The notes beneath the pieces were generated by a model that saw only the letters and a list, made by a program, of their open reading frames with translations, was not told the origin of the DNA and did not search any database. The position numbers and the translations under genes were made by a program. From assembly GCF_040712315.1 (NCBI RefSeq), contig NC_134018.1:47493335-47557334 (forward strand): 64,000 bases of DNA, read 5' to 3'. Origin of the DNA: Castanea sativa (Eukaryota; Streptophyta; Magnoliopsida; Fagales; Fagaceae). Shown piece by piece: positions 34,937-47,898 of this stretch; the first letter of the stretch is position 1; every line of letters begins with the position of its first letter.

Positions 34937-37482
34937 CTAAACTTTCTTTGGCAGTGCGTAGGAAGAGAGAATTGACAATATAACGGTGCATAAGAATGCT
35001 GGGAGAAGGAGGTTAGCTGCAGCAAATCCCCGACTTAGATAGTTGTTGAAATGATCGTTTGATTTATCAATTAAGTGTGACTTTCCATCTATGCTAACAC
35101 CAAGTCCTGCTGCTGCTCCACTGAGTAATAAGTATGATATAACCTGCTAAAGCTATTCAAGATTTCAAGGTCAAACTCTAAAATTAAAATATAACAAAGT
35201 TGTTGCATAGGGCTTTTTTTTTTCTTTTGCTAAAATAAAAGTTTTTATGGGCCATTCTTCGAAAGTTTATTACTAAGAGTAGGAAATTCTTTCAAATTGG
35301 TATAGAATAAAACTTTATCCATTGATCAAACAATAAGCTATGATGTTTCCTTTTTCTCTTTTGCAAATATGAAACTTGAAATGAGTAATGCCGACTTAAA
35401 AAAATTAAAAATGGAAGCTATTTAAACACAAAATAAACATAAAAAATCGAATAATTCCATGCCAAAATGAAATTAGCACCATAACAATATGATGATGGTA
35501 CCTTGTCACCATAAAATTCAAATATAATGAATTTATGGCTCTCCATCATGATTTGGAAGATTACAAATGCAATTGTTTGCAAAATGGTATGTCCAATGCC
35601 AATGATGCTTGCAGCAAACATGTAGCTGCAATTTAACATGAAAAGTTAAATTGTTAATTTTGTTTTAGTAATCATTCCTGTTTTTTCATTGGAATGTATA
35701 TTTCAATACCGGGTATTATTTGTGTGCCAATTTAGAATTACTGCTAATATATATGATAATTATTGTTGGGTCAATGGGCTCAAGAATATGTGTGGGGTTA
35801 GTCCAAGAGTATTTTTAGGGCTAAAGGCCCAATCCGAGGACACAGAATGGTCCAAAGATGTAAGAATGTCAACTCACAAAGCAATACTCATAGGTAAAAA
35901 GGTGATACCTGAACAAGTATATCCAAGAGGATAGTCCAAGGAAGATTATGTCATCGGCTATGTAAAGCCGAGGTAGGAAAGACCCTATAGGTAAGGGTAG
36001 TCATGGTAAATGTGGAAGATAAGAAGAAGGACAGTGAAATATCTAAGATAAAGCTGTTACCACCGCCCCACATTGAATGCTTTGCAACTGCTTCTCTGGC
36101 CACATTAATGGAGAAGTGATACTTGAGCATCAAAGTTTAGCCTGATACCTTCCTCCAAAAACTTCAGGGGAGGTCAATGAGACAAGTATCTAAAAAGCAA
36201 TTGAACCCTTACGTGGAGGATAAGGAGAAGAAGAGGGATGATATAAAAGGAAGAAGGGACCTTCAGGAGAGGAAAGAGAGAAAAATAGACATTGTATACA
36301 TCAAAATCTATAATTGTAACCTATCTTTGGAAGAGATTGAGGGAAATAAGCAAATTCATCCCTTGCTTATGTCCGAGGACGAATTCTGTCATATAAACTT
36401 TTCCTTGTTTGTAGTGTTTGAGTCGAGCCCATCATTTTTGTTATCCAATATCCCTAGAACCTAGATTACAAGCCCACTCTCTACAAATTTCATTGTATTG
36501 GGCTTTTGAGCCTATTCCCTTCTCACTATTGAGTTTGGACTTAAATTGTGACCCTAAAATTATAATAATAGAAAAGGGGGAGTTGAACTCTGATTTTTCT
36601 AAGAAATAAGAACAACTTTGGTTACAACACTCTTCCTCTCAAAAAAAAAGTTACATTACTCTTGATTATATATGTACATTTATAATACCAAATAAATTTA
36701 CCTAAGTCTTCATCACATAGTTTTGAACAATATCAATCTATCAATTCAAATTCTAGTAATACACATTCTTAATATCATTATTATAGTATCCTATAAATTT
36801 ATGATGGATCAAAGCTTAATATAATAGGACTATAGGAGAGCTTAATAACATTTATTTCAGCTTGTATACAGGCTTTATCGTTTAAAAGTGAAAGAGAGAT
36901 ACCCCTTGACTGAAATAATTCCAAATTAAAATACTTTTTTCTTCTTCTTATTTGGGAAAGAAAATACTTTCAATTAAGTGTACGTTATTATAAAATAAAA
37001 TGATTTTTTTAGCCCAGTAAATGATATCGTTTCATGATAGAATCAGTATATTATTATATTATCATTAAAAGTAAATGGTAGAATAAATCGTCTATGTATA
37101 GAGCAAAAAAAAAAAAAACTAATGTTATCAACAACAAAAAAATAATAATTACTGTAAAAATAAATTAATAATGGACCATGGTAATCGAATTATAAAACTA
37201 ATAATAATAATAATAATGGACCATGGTAAAGAAAATAGCTAAAGATAATTCTGCATAAATACTAGCGCAAAAATGATGATATAAATACTAGTGCAATAAT
37301 GGTGATGTAAATGAATTTTTCAGTGCTTACTCATATCTTTCATACTTCGAGAAGATATAAGTTAGGCCATCTTGTTCATAGGTATTACCATTGATAAGAA
37401 GGATTACGAATGATAGTAATAGGAAAAGTAAAGATATGCCCCTCAACGAAAAAATAGCAATAAGAAATTTTTGTAGTGCCAT
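34937..37482 (-). CDS. CASP-like membrane protein C (three exons, intact)
   Basis: Exons are 37331-37482, 35502-35625 and 34937-35143 (152, 124 and 207 bp), giving 160 residues. Phases are again 2 and 0. Donors are GTAAGC and GTACC and acceptors TTGCAG and TAGCAG. The protein starts MALQKFLIAIFSLRGIS and has four hydrophobic spans: first in exon 1, second YMFAASIIGIGHTILQTIAF, third VISYLLLSGAAAGLGV, fourth FAAANLLLPAFLCTVILSIL. It ends ALPKKV. Exon 2 lacks the four codons that give B its GDGG loop. Together with E it forms the second subfamily of the cluster. Intron 1 is stretched to 1.7 kb by a solo LTR. Function beyond family level is not known. Confidence 0.88.
35764..36558 (+). mobile_element. 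Solo LTR in intron 1 of CASP-like C
   Basis: Starts TGTTGGGTCAATGGGC and ends near GTGACCCTAAA, flanked by ATTAT at 35759-35763 and 36559-36563. It has a TATATAAAAGG-like box region (about 36240) and CCGAGGA motifs like the Gypsy 1 LTR, but is a different family. Gene E's matching intron lacks it. Confidence 0.75.
36621..36665 (+). repeat. SINE tail relic in intron 1 of CASP-like C
   Basis: CCTCTC plus an A run (36635-36649) is flanked by near-copies GTTACAACACTCTT and GTTACATTACTCTT, the same duplication that brackets the SINE in gene E. Only the tail survives here. Confidence 0.55.
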
Positions 37483-37537
37483 CTTCGACTAGTTAAAGCT
37501 GTTCTATGCTATAAAATTGGGACCAATTGTCCTCACA

Positions 37538-37546
37538 TTTTATATA
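37538..37546 (-). promoter_or_regulatory. TATA box of CASP-like C
   Basis: TATATAAAA on the minus strand about 56 bp before the start codon. The next 150 bp upstream align with the promoter of gene E. Confidence 0.6.
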
Positions 37547-37725
37547 TGAGACTCGAGTTGAAGGTTGTGCCGTGCATCCACTTCCCCCTCGATCGTTACC
37601 TTTACGTAGTTCACCATGATCATTACGACAAACTCGAGGACTCCCCTAGAAATCATTGAAAAAGACAATTATCTATGGACAAAGCCGGCCCGTGATAAAA
37701 CCAATTGCTCCTCGAATATTTAAAC

Positions 37726-37745
37726 CCCCCCCCCCCCCCCCCCCC
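37726..37745. repeat. Poly-C tract
   Basis: About 20 consecutive C upstream of gene C, in otherwise AT-rich DNA. Confidence 0.9.
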
Positions 37746-37749
37746 ACTC

Positions 37750-39912
37750 CACTTGGCTTGGGGGCCATTTTTTCTCTCTAAAACTTTAAGCTTTTACCGC
37801 TCTTGCTTGCATCTCTTTGGACCATTCCATCTGTCAGGACTCAGGAATCTGTTTAGTTTCTTGTTGTTATCAATAACTAGCTTGTAACTCCATGTATATG
37901 CATGGATATACTTAAAGATATACAATAAGATACATAATATAATTCCTATATATATAATTTAAATACCACTGATAGTCATTTTTATATTTTGTTAACTCTT
38001 TAAAAAAATTTGTAAGGATAATATTAGGTATAAAATGTAAATTGTCCATATTTTGTTTATTATTATTGTGAAGCATTTTTTTTTTTTTTTAAGATTCATT
38101 TATTTTAGACTCTTTGATTTTTGTACTTAATAACTCACTTGGATGAATATTTATGATATGGTCTCACATTTGATTCTAAAATTAAGAAATAAAACTCTTT
38201 AAGAATAAATAATTTTAGATACATGACACAAAATTGGAACTCTAAGTTAGAATTCTAATCTGAGTTTCTCTCAGCTTTACCTATTATTATTATTGTTATT
38301 ATTATTATTATTATTATATAGATATATATATATATAGATGACTTATAAATTTGAATTTTTTTAGTTATATGATTATGTTTTTTATGATTTATTATATTGG
38401 ATTCTTCATTTTCTACACTAAATTAACTAATTTGGCACAATAATTTAAAATTTTAGATCAGATGAGACATGTGGAGCAAAATTAAACTCTAATTGAAATT
38501 TATTTTTTACACTAAATTAACTCACTTGGCACAAAATTCTAAAATTTAGATTAGATGAGACACATGACGCAAAATTAGACTCTATTTGAATTTCAATTTG
38601 AAATTTAGTTGGATTTTCTCTCTGCTTTACCTATTATTATTACTAGTATGAAACCCATGCTACTGTACGGGAATGGATATAATTTAATAAAATAATGAAA
38701 ATAAATATATTGCATTTTATTATTTAAGTGATACTATTGGTTTTGTTTTTTTATTTTTATTTATTAATCATGAGTTTATTTATGTTTTAAAGACTTATTT
38801 TATTCATGTTTAATAAAACTTAGCATTATGCAATTTTTTAACAAATATTTTTATCATACAAAATTCTAATGAAAGAATGCTACATAGACATATATATTCA
38901 AGGTTGATTCATACACGGTACATATAGCTATGATTAAGTTGCTTTATCACAAACCATTTTTAGCAAAATATTTTAATCAATTAAATGTGAATCTCATAAC
39001 GTGCATCTCATAACAATATATAACAATAGAATAACGTAAATCTCTTAAATAAAAAATTAATCAATTAAAAATCACTAAAATTATGAGCATAAAACGTAAA
39101 GACAAACAAATAGGATAAGTACTAATTCTTTAAAAGAAAACTTATAGTGAGTTGAGAAAACTACACAAATAATCCTTGATGTTTGAAGAATGATAGGATT
39201 TCAACTTCCTTTCGAAATTGGGTAGAGACTCGTGCTGATAACGTGTTATGAAAAAGAAAAGAAACATGCAACATCAATGATAGGAAAACAAAACAATTTT
39301 ATAATTAAACAATAAAAAATATTGACAAAAAGGAAAGAAAGTATAGGCAGATGAAAGAAAATAAAAATGCAACATCAATCATAGGAATACCACAAAATTA
39401 TATAATTAAACAATAAAAAATTTACACAAAAAGGAATTACAGTATAGGCAAATGAAAGAAAGCAGTAATCAAACTTTAGGAATGGTTGGAATTCGTTTTG
39501 CAGAGCATAAATCAGGACCATGAAAATTGTAAAGACAAGTACAATCGGAATATCTGGAGAACTTCTTCTTATATAAGATACAAAAATACCCAAATACATG
39601 CATCATTGATACCGAGATATTCTTTTGAAATTCCATAGCATTGATTGATGAAGAAGAAGGGAGTTGTATATTAAGGTGCCTGAATCAGTGTGGAAAAGGG
39701 AGGTGAACCTGAAAATACATGGGTGTGGAAAAAGGAGATGAACCTGAAAATACACAGGTGTGGAAAAAAAAAAAAAAAAAAAAAAAAGCACATCGAAATT
39801 ACAACAAATAGAGGAAAGTTATACTCTAATTTCATATTTACATTGACACGTGGCACAATATAGATTAGAACTCTACTTTAGAATTGCAATTGGAGTTTCT
39901 CTCACCTTCACC

Positions 39913-39971
<59 letters not shown>

Positions 39972-40998
39972 CTTAAAATTAAAATTATAAGGAAAAAAAA
40001 GGTTTGACTTAATGACTTCTAGGAGGGCGGGGGGAAAAGTGAACTTTTACCAAAATCATGTCTTTTTAAAATAAAAATAAAAAGGATTTTACTGATGGAT
40101 GAGTATTTGCATTAGTCAATGCAAAATAGAAAAAGTGCTTAATTTTACATATTTAGTCCCCAAAATCGTTTGTATCAGTCAAGTTAAAAACGTGTAAATT
40201 TGTAAAGTAACCATGTCAATTTATACTGTCATTATTCATTTTGCATATAGTTTTTATTCTTTATTTACATATCCTAAAAATGAAGAAAGAGAATAGATAA
40301 TGGTTGTTGTGTGTGAAAAAAAAAAATTTAATCAAGAAAAATTAATATTTTAATGAAATAGAGTATAAAATATATAATTTGGCATGGGTATTTTTGAAAA
40401 GTAGTTGTATAAAATAGAAAAAAGTATGCTCTTATGTTAAAATAAATAGAAATTTTTGCACAAACTTATACAAAGGCTTTGAGAGAATTTATTAATGAAC
40501 TATTTTAGGAAGCATTTTTATGAGGAAAAAAAAAATTACATTTTTATCAATTTCCTATAAAAGTAATATCAAAATTTTTCTAAAATAGTTTATTAATAAA
40601 CATTTTAAGAGCACTAGTTAACTAACCCTTTTTTAATAAAAAAATCATGTCTCTTGGCTAGATTATGAGTTCTTGAATTCTCAAAAAAAATTGCATAGTG
40701 GTAGTACTTTTCTTATCGTGGAAATCGTTTTATTCAACGGCTTCTTTTAAAAGTGATGACCTTTGGCAAATGTTAGGGTTAACCGGCTTTGGCTAAATTT
40801 ACATATGCTAGCTAAGTCAGCTCTTTAAAAATTACCATAAAATAGCTTTGTGATTTTTCACAAAGTTTAATTTAGTTTTTTTTTTTTTTTAATTGATAAA
40901 GCAGTAATTGAAAAAATTAATATTTTAAACCTTAGTTATATTAGTTAGAAAAAAGAAACATCAGCCATGACTTTACTAAATTGATTTAACACAATGGC
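37750..40998. other. Gene-free AT-rich region with repeat relics
   Basis: No gene was seen. Three diverged copies of a phrase containing GGCACAAAATTAGACTC and TTTCTCTCAGCTTTACCTATTAT lie near 38220-38290, 38560-38640 and 39845-39915. The second is followed at 38645 by CTAGTATGAAACCCATGC, which resembles a Helitron 3' end read on the minus strand. Microsatellites: (TTA)n at 38282-38318 and (AT)n at 39916-39968. A 101-bp direct duplication starts at 39266 and 39367. A diverged copy of the 58408-58900 repeat lies near 40750-40840. Confidence 0.6.
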
Positions 40999-41001
40999 TT
41001 A

Positions 41002-41971
41002 GAGCATCTCCAGCAGATTCTCCAAATTTTTGTACTGTTTGGAGAATGAACCAAGGAAGTCGATACCGTACCGAAGGCTGTACCGGTTTGGCCACCGGTA
41101 CGATATATTTCGGATACCGGTCAATACCGGTGTACCGTTTCGGGTTTACCGCTATTTTATATATATATTATATACACACACACCAAAATCTCTAGAACCA
41201 TGTTTATAAGCATATAATATTTCACTTATATTATAGTAAATATAAAAGTTTATTATAAAACATTACCTCAATTCAGAACAAATTATTTATAGTTTAGACT
41301 TTAATATCAATTAAAAGGAAAAAAAAAAACACAATATAAAAAATAGAAAGCTTAGTTGTTCATTGCATACTAAGAAAACAAATAATACTAATAAGTTAAT
41401 GTAAATAAGTTACCATTATACTCTTAAAAAAATTCAAAAATTACAAAACTAAAAAAATAAATAAATAAAAAGCTTTTTTTTGTACCGGCCGGTATTGCCC
41501 GAAATTGGCCGGTATGGCCGGTACGCGGCCGGTATTTTTTCCGGTACAAAATAGAAGTGTACCGATACCGGTGCACTGGCCGGTATGGTATGTACCGGCC
41601 GGTACCGGTACGGTATTAACCACCCTGGAATGAACAGTGACATTTGGCTATTACCTACCCACTTTTTCAAATACACTTTCCAACAGATTATCTATCACAT
41701 TCTCTATCTCATTTAAATATTATTTCTTCATTCATTCTTTATTCTTTTTTTAACAACTACACATCTTCCAACATTTTTTTATTCAATATCTGATTATTAT
41801 AATAGAAAAAAACATTTGAAGAATGAATAGTAGCCCATCAGATTTGATGAGCTACTGTTCATTAGCAAAAAAACAAAATCATATATAGAGAATCCATTGG
41901 AGACCATTTTTATGGTCTCATTCTCTATTATAGACAATATTTTGCCTTTACCTAAGCTATTGGAGATGCTC
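41002..41971. mobile_element. PIF/Harbinger-like MITE carrying a nested hAT
   Basis: Terminal inverted repeats GAGCATCTCCAGCAG and CTATTGGAGATGCTC are flanked by TTA at 40999-41001 and 41972-41974, the 3-bp target duplication of this superfamily. Without the nested element it is about 390 bp. No transposase was found. Confidence 0.82.
41052..41627. mobile_element. Non-autonomous hAT element nested in the Harbinger-like MITE
   Basis: Ends CAAGG and CCCTG with subterminal GATACCGTACC and GGTACGGTATT. Perfect 8-bp duplications GAATGAAC lie at 41044-41051 and 41628-41635. CCGGTA/TACCGG repeats are dense near both ends. Confidence 0.87.
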
Positions 41972-42268
41972 TTACTACCGGAAACACTAATGCTGTTGAC
42001 TTCGAATCTGGCACAAAGGAATAGAAGGCATGAGTGATGAGGAGCATAGGAAGTTCACGACTTCATGTAAAGCACTGAAAAAAAAAGGGCAGAGTAAATG
42101 ACACCTTCCATCTTAGAGCAATTGCATCAATCTAGCTAAAAAATTTCGTCTATTTTATATTGAGAATTTACTTTTTTTATTTTACACGGTTACTTTCTAA
42201 AAACATTCACATCAATCTATTTATTTAAAATATTTATTGCAATATAATATTCAATTTTTCATTACTTT

Positions 42269-43272
42269 TGATAAGCCAAAAATGTATTGACCCCTTGTGA
42301 TAAATTAAATAATTAATTAGCCAAATTAATTAATTAGGTTCAATTACATGCAACAAGCGTGGCAACACAAACAAATCACCAATTAACTAAATATGCAACG
42401 GAAATTAAATGACACGATGATTTGTTTATGAATGAGGAAAACCTACACGGCAAAAACTCCACTGAGTGATTTTAAGTTCACCACTCCCGAGAATCCACTA
42501 TTATCAAAACAAACGGTTACAAGTAAAGGAATCTCAATACTTTATACCAACCTACAGTTGAACCCTTACCCCAATACCCAATTGAACTTGTTCTGTAGTA
42601 ATAATCTCTCCTTGTATTGCACGGCTCCGAGTACGTGACTAACCAATAGATGCGCGGATCCTAGTACGCGATTTTATCACCAACTTGAGAAGGATGTTGG
42701 CTGCAAAGTTCTTCTGTTCTTTAACACATGAAGATCACGAAGTTGCTTGGTCACAAAACCCTACAATGTACAAACACAACAGCTTCTTCAAGAACTAGGG
42801 CAAATTAGGTTTCCGGTCACACTTGAGGAATTATGCTCTTATGCAATTGTGCTCTTAGCTGTACAACCTGATACGACCCTTAAAATAATCCTTATACATG
42901 TTTAGGGTTATGAGAAAAAATAAATAAATAAATAAAAGGCCAAACATACAATCACGGATTGGATGAAAATCTGAATTTCATAAACCTCAATAGATACCCT
43001 AACTATCGAGCAACTGTCAAGCCTCTGGCTGAAACAACTCTTTTAAACCTTGATAGATGCTAGCTGTCGAGCTTTAATAAACAACACTTCTTCACTTGTT
43101 TCTTAGATAGACTTGCATGGCTTTAATACTTGAACTTGAAACCTTATTTCTTGAAGCATTAAACACATCCTAGATCTACCCAATTACAAGTAAAGTGTAT
43201 TTTGTCAAAGGATTAGCCAATATGTAAAATGTTGACATATGTTACTAACATTCAATCACATATGTCCTAACA
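42269..43272 (-). repeat. Sirevirus-like 3' LTR
   Basis: 1,004 bp. Same family as 4346-5319 and 5857-6872. Contains TGTCGAG/TATCGAG motifs near 42990-43075. Confidence 0.85.
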
Positions 43273-43836
43273 ATGTCCCCCTTTGGCAATCTGTGACAAA
43301 ACCACAGCAAACAAATGAACATATGAGAGGAGTCATAAATCACTCAACTCATACTTGTTAAGTACAATAAAATCTATCCTAACACAAACTCTTGAAAAAC
43401 TTTGCAAGAAGAGAGTTCATGGCAAGGAAGACTTTGACAACCTGTATTTCTGAAACACTTAAACAAAACTCATCAAAGTATCTTTGTGTGAAACAGAAAT
43501 AAAAGATTGCATTCAAATAAATAAGAAACATGTGTATAAAGAGAGAAAAGAAACAACATATGGAGAAATAGGTGAAATAACATACATCGACATATATATA
43601 AACCAAATATAAGTACAATGTATGTCAAATGATCACAAGACCCATTTACAAGAAGAATGTATCTAAAATAGAAAGAAAAGAAAAAAAAATACATCAAAAT
43701 CCTCACTACATCCCTCAAAAACATGAGCACGCCCCCTAACAAAAATCTTATATACTAACCCTCCCCTTATGAGTATGACTACTCTCATCCCAAAACTACT
43801 CCCATTTTTTGTCACGAATGACAAAGGGTAAAAGTA

Positions 43837-44560
43837 TCAAGTAGATATCTCATCATCACCGGAAGAGCTAGCATCTCCATCCCCATCATCATCATCGTCA
43901 TCAGAGTCACCATCGTCCTCGGATGCCTCAGGAGGAGGAGAGGGAGACTCTACGAAGCCACCCAGGCGAGCCTGTCGTCTGGTAATACGGCCAACACGGG
44001 TGTTCACCTGACACAACTCATCACTGAGAATGTCAAGGCGAGCATCCATGCACTAAAGCTGCACCATGATCGCATCAAGAGTCACACCACCCGCAGAAGA
44101 AGAGGGAGCGGAGGTGGATGGAGCTGAAGGAGTGGGAGGAGTTGTCGACTCGAACGTAGCTGCGCCTCGCTCTGTTTAATAGTAGCGGCGTCTATGGCAC
44201 ATATGACATGGAAGTGGTCGGAAATGGGAAAAGGAACAAAAAAATGGTGTAAAATGCTCGTGATAGTAGAAGGGAAGATAAGATTATCACAGGTCGTAGT
44301 ATCCTTATACACATCTATGAAAGAAAGAATGAAATGAGAGGGAAAGTCAATAGTAAGATGCTCAATGAGGGATAACAAAAGCCGAGCACGGGGCTCTGTA
44401 ATAGAGTTATAATGAGAGAGATGATACAAAACAAAGGTCATAACCATGTTAATGAACCTAGGACGTTTAGCAAAGGTCGAACAAGAAGTGAATTGAGAGA
44501 GGGAGAAAGAGAAACATGCAGAAAAGCACCAAATACAGTCAATATGTAAGAATATAGAGA
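43837..44560 (-). pseudogene. Envelope-like ORF (putative plant transposon protein), left arm
   Basis: The minus strand shows FAKRPRFINMVMTFVLYHLS, EPRARLLLSLIEHL and DFPSHFILSFIDVY. After a frame change near 44160 it has MDARLDILSDELCQVNTR and an acidic Asp-rich tail, ending at 43837. Compared with the right arm, roughly the first 500 bp of the ORF are deleted, so the upstream CT-rich leader joins directly to FTSCSTFAKRPRF. Despite the traditional name it shows no clear signal peptide, fusion peptide or anchor. The function in Sireviruses is unknown. Confidence 0.8.
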
Positions 44561-45080
44561 ATGTAAGGTACGTATGCATGAAAATGCACGAGCATGTGAA
44601 ATGCAATAGTAAAAACATCATGGGCTCAACCTAATCCAAACCTATCAACACACAATTTGTTCCACAATGTAAACACACATTTAAAATGCGTGAAACATCG
44701 TTATAATGCACATATGATGCAATGCATGATATTTTAAGATCAAATATACAAAACTCATCCCAAAAATTTTGCAAAAACCTCTTTGATTTTGAAAAACCTC
44801 GAAATTTTCAAAAAATCCCAAAATCTAGGTCAGAATGCATGAAATGTATGATTAAAGGCTAGAAAAGAGATCATACCTGTGAAATATGCAATGAAGAGTC
44901 CAAAGAATGAGTAGGGAAGATGAAGAGGTTGAGTGAGAAGAGTTTATGAGTGTGAGAGAATTCTGTCTATCGAGAGAGATCGAAGAGAAATGAGACAGAA
45001 ATCGCGAATCGCGTATATATAGAAGTCTCATAATTCTCGACAGATCGAGAGGTGTCGAGCTTTAAAAGCTTGGAGAGAAA

Positions 45081-45960
45081 TAGCTATCGAGTAGCAATCC
45101 AGAGGTGTCCACAGCAAGAATGAGCTTAATGGATCGAGTGGCTATCGAGCAGCTATCAAGGAGATAGAAATTTTCTCGATGAATAGAGGAGCTATTGAGA
45201 AGCTATCGAGATTGCGATAAGAAAAAGTTGAAGAGCTTGATAGATAGCCTAGTTGTCAAGAGGTGTCGAGGAGCTGTCGAGATTACTTAAAAACTGTTTT
45301 TCAATAAGAGAAAAACACAAACATGAAGGCAATCAAACATGCAACTCAACCAAGAATCCAAACAACAATTTAAGCTGTCAAAAACATCTCTCAACAAGAA
45401 AAATGTCATGCATATAGATCCAAAACACACATACACACTAAACAAGTCTAACCAATTTTATATTTCAAAATAAGTTTAGACAGTTTAGTAAGCATACATT
45501 AGACAGTCTAACCAATTAATAGCTATCAAGCAGCAATCCAGAGGTGTCCATAGCAAGAATGAGCTTAATGGATCGAGTAGCTATCGAGCAGCTATCAAGG
45601 AGATAGAAACTTTCTCGATGGATCGAGGAGTTATTGAGAAGCTATCGAGATTGCGATAAGAAAAAGTTGAAGAGCTCGATAGATAGCCTAGTTGTCAAGA
45701 GGTGTCAAGGAGCTGTCGAGATTACTTAAAAACTCTTTTTCAAGAAGAGAAAAACACAAACATGAATGCAATCAAACATGCAACTCAACCAAGAATCCAA
45801 ACAACATTTTAACCTGTCAAAAACATCTCTCAACAAGAAAAAATGTCATGCATTTAGATCCAAAACACACACACACACTAAACAAGTCTGACCAATTTTA
45901 TATTTCAAAAACAAGTTCAGACAATTTAGTAAGCATACATTAACACATGTAAACCTTATG
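45081..45960. repeat. 439-bp direct tandem duplication in left-arm spacer
   Basis: The segment starting TAGCTATCGAGTAGCAATCC at 45081 repeats at 45520 as TAGCTATCAAGCAGCAATCC and stays alignable through AAGCATACATTA, with few differences. The right arm has a single copy. Confidence 0.88.
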
Positions 45961-46819
45961 ATGGCCAAATCACATTGTACCTGCACATGTATCAAAAGTA
46001 GCAAAGAATTTTGCGTGTTGTGTGTGAAAACATCACAAAATTACATAAGTGTCTCTATATTATGACAATTTGAGATATGAGTAAATCAATTTAATTCACA
46101 CAAAATCATAACTGTTTGATGGAGACTATCACCTTCGAGGTACATCCTATAACTCCCACATCTCCTAGAATACACACTTGCAACCATGTTTTAAAGCATT
46201 TCGATCTTTTTGCTTTTAATTTTTCTTTGCATATTTTTTCTTTTATTAAGCATATCATGCAATGGTATATAAGAGAGAGAAAAGAAATACCCAATTATGT
46301 TAAGTTTTTTGACATTGCACTTTTACTATGCCGAAACATACCGATGTCATTTCAAGATTGGCGGGCAATAGTGGTGAGATGGTTATTTATGCATTTCTCT
46401 TAATATTTTTTAGTCTTTGCCATCAAAAAGAGTAATACGAGTATTAAGTATAAAAGATCACTTAACCTTACTCTTCACAAACACGAGCTACAAAGCTCAC
46501 TTGCTTAGTTGTGCATAGAGATGCCCATTTAAGCTACAAAAGATACAAAGTTCAGAATACTTTTTTTCATTGGCCATTCAAGGTACACAAGTACCAATGT
46601 ACACAAACACATACTGTTTTTATATTTTTTTCATTTTTCAATTTTTTTTATTTTTATGAATGAAAAAAGTAAAAAAAAAAACTGAAAAACAACCAAACAA
46701 AAACATGTCAATTAAAGCAATGCATAAAAACTAGACTGTCTCAACAAAAAAAAAAAAACACAAGTAATGCAAACATAACAAAAATAGGGAGAGAGAGAGA
46801 GAGAGAAAAGGTGACTAAA

Positions 46820-47575
46820 TCACTTGGAGCCCTTTTCGTTCCACACCTTGGAAGAACCTTTCCTTTGAGCAAACTCTTAAACCGGCGGTGAGGGGGAAGA
46901 ATTAAAACCGTTCAAGTTCGAAAGGAATATAAGGGCTTTGAGGAGATCTCCAAAAGGAGCAAGAGAGGACGAAAGCTGATTCTGGCTTCCCGACGAAATC
47001 ATGTTGTTGCTCTGTTGAATGGCTAACCACTTATAGCAGTTAGGTTGAGTATGTCCAGCTGCGCCACAGTGATGACAAAGATGCTGCTTCTTCTCTTTGG
47101 ACTTTTGAGCATTACTCTTCTTAGCCTTAGGGTTTTTGGTTTCTTTCTTAGCAAGCTTAGGAGGTGCTCCTAAGATAGATTTACCATTGTCTATGTTCTC
47201 ACTAGCTATCACAGTTTTAGCATCATTATTTTCAAAATCAATATTTTTAGCATGAGAAACAAAAACAGTAGTACTAAAAGAAGTAATATTAGAAGAAGAA
47301 AAATCATACCCTAAACCGGTTTAATTGAAAGCAAATTTCTGCATGCTGAGCATCTCATCAAGTTTTGCACTTGAGGTCCTCTCCAACTAAGCTCTCACTT
47401 GGAATATTTCCGCCTCAAGCTTCTTGGTCTTCTCAGCCAAGAAATCGTTCTCAAACCTCAGTGCTTCAATAGTCTGATTTGCTTCATCAAAAATGTGGGG
47501 AGTTGTTCTCATTCAAGCTCCACATCACTGAACTTCTTGGTAGCCAACCTATACAGCTTCTCATATTTTTTCGAG
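46820..47575 (-). pseudogene. Sirevirus-like gag C-terminal half, left arm
   Basis: On the minus strand a coiled-coil region (EKLYRLATKKF, KKLEAEIFQVRAQLERTSSA) leads to a basic stretch and the zinc knuckle CHHCGAAGHTQPNC (CX2CX4HX4C). An LLKAL-FLSNL block and KGSSKVWNEKGSK follow before a stop at 46820-46822. Stops interrupt it, including TAA at about 46874, where the right arm has CAA. The N-terminal half is absent because the copy begins at the inversion junction near 47575. Confidence 0.85.
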
Positions 47576-47898
47576 ACCTTAAAAACCCTAGGACTAAGAA
47601 GGCTACCTCTCAAAGGCCTAAACAAAAGAAGCAGCATCTTTGTCATCACTGTGAAGCAGCTAGTCATACTCGACCAAATTGCTATAAGTGGTTAGCCACT
47701 CAAAATAGCAACAACATATTGGCATCGGGAAACCAGAATCAGTTTCCGTCCGCGTTTGCTCCTCTTGGAGATCTTCTCAAAGCCCTCTTGTTCCTTTCAA
47801 ACTTGAACGATATCAATTCTTCCCCCTCACCGACGGTTCAAGGGTTTGCAAAGAGGAAAGGTTCTTCCAAGGTGTGGACGAAAAAGAGTTCCAAGTGA
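47576..47898 (+). pseudogene. Sirevirus-like gag zinc-knuckle part, right arm
   Basis: Reads KNPRTKKATSQRPKQKK, then the zinc knuckle CHHCEAASHTRPNC, LLKALLFLSNL and KGSSKVWTKKSSK, stopping at 47896-47898. The stop is at the same codon as in the left arm, so it is a property of the family and not a private mutation. No start codon of its own is retained. Confidence 0.82.

Larger units (their letters stand above)
42269..47575 (-). mobile_element. Sirevirus-like Copia, left arm of inverted pair (3' LTR to gag, no pol)
   Basis: Read on the minus strand: part of gag (47575 to 46820), about 2 kb of spacer, a shortened envelope-like ORF, an internal purine tract, a 3' polypurine tract (AAAGGGGGA, 43276-43284) and a 3' LTR (42269-43272, TGTTAGGACATATG ... 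GGCTTATCA). No protease, integrase or RT sequence lies between gag and the envelope-like ORF. Coiled-coil gag, an envelope-like ORF and multiple purine tracts are known Sirevirus features. Confidence 0.85.

Noticed and set aside
35689..35934. 81-codon open frame in intron 1 of gene C
   Set aside because: It runs from intron sequence into the solo LTR, so it has no biological unity.
39375..39856. Several hydrophobic minus-strand open frames
   Set aside because: They arise from AT-rich DNA with a 101-bp duplication. Phe/Ile/Leu-rich translations are expected there and no splice or family support exists.
41441..41676. Minus-strand open frames rich in Pro, Thr and Tyr
   Set aside because: They are translations of the CCGGTA-rich end of the nested hAT element.
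37750..42268. Exon 3 of CASP-like D
   Set aside because: I looked for the KVISYLL and LLLPAF/LLLLAF blocks on the minus strand and did not find them here.
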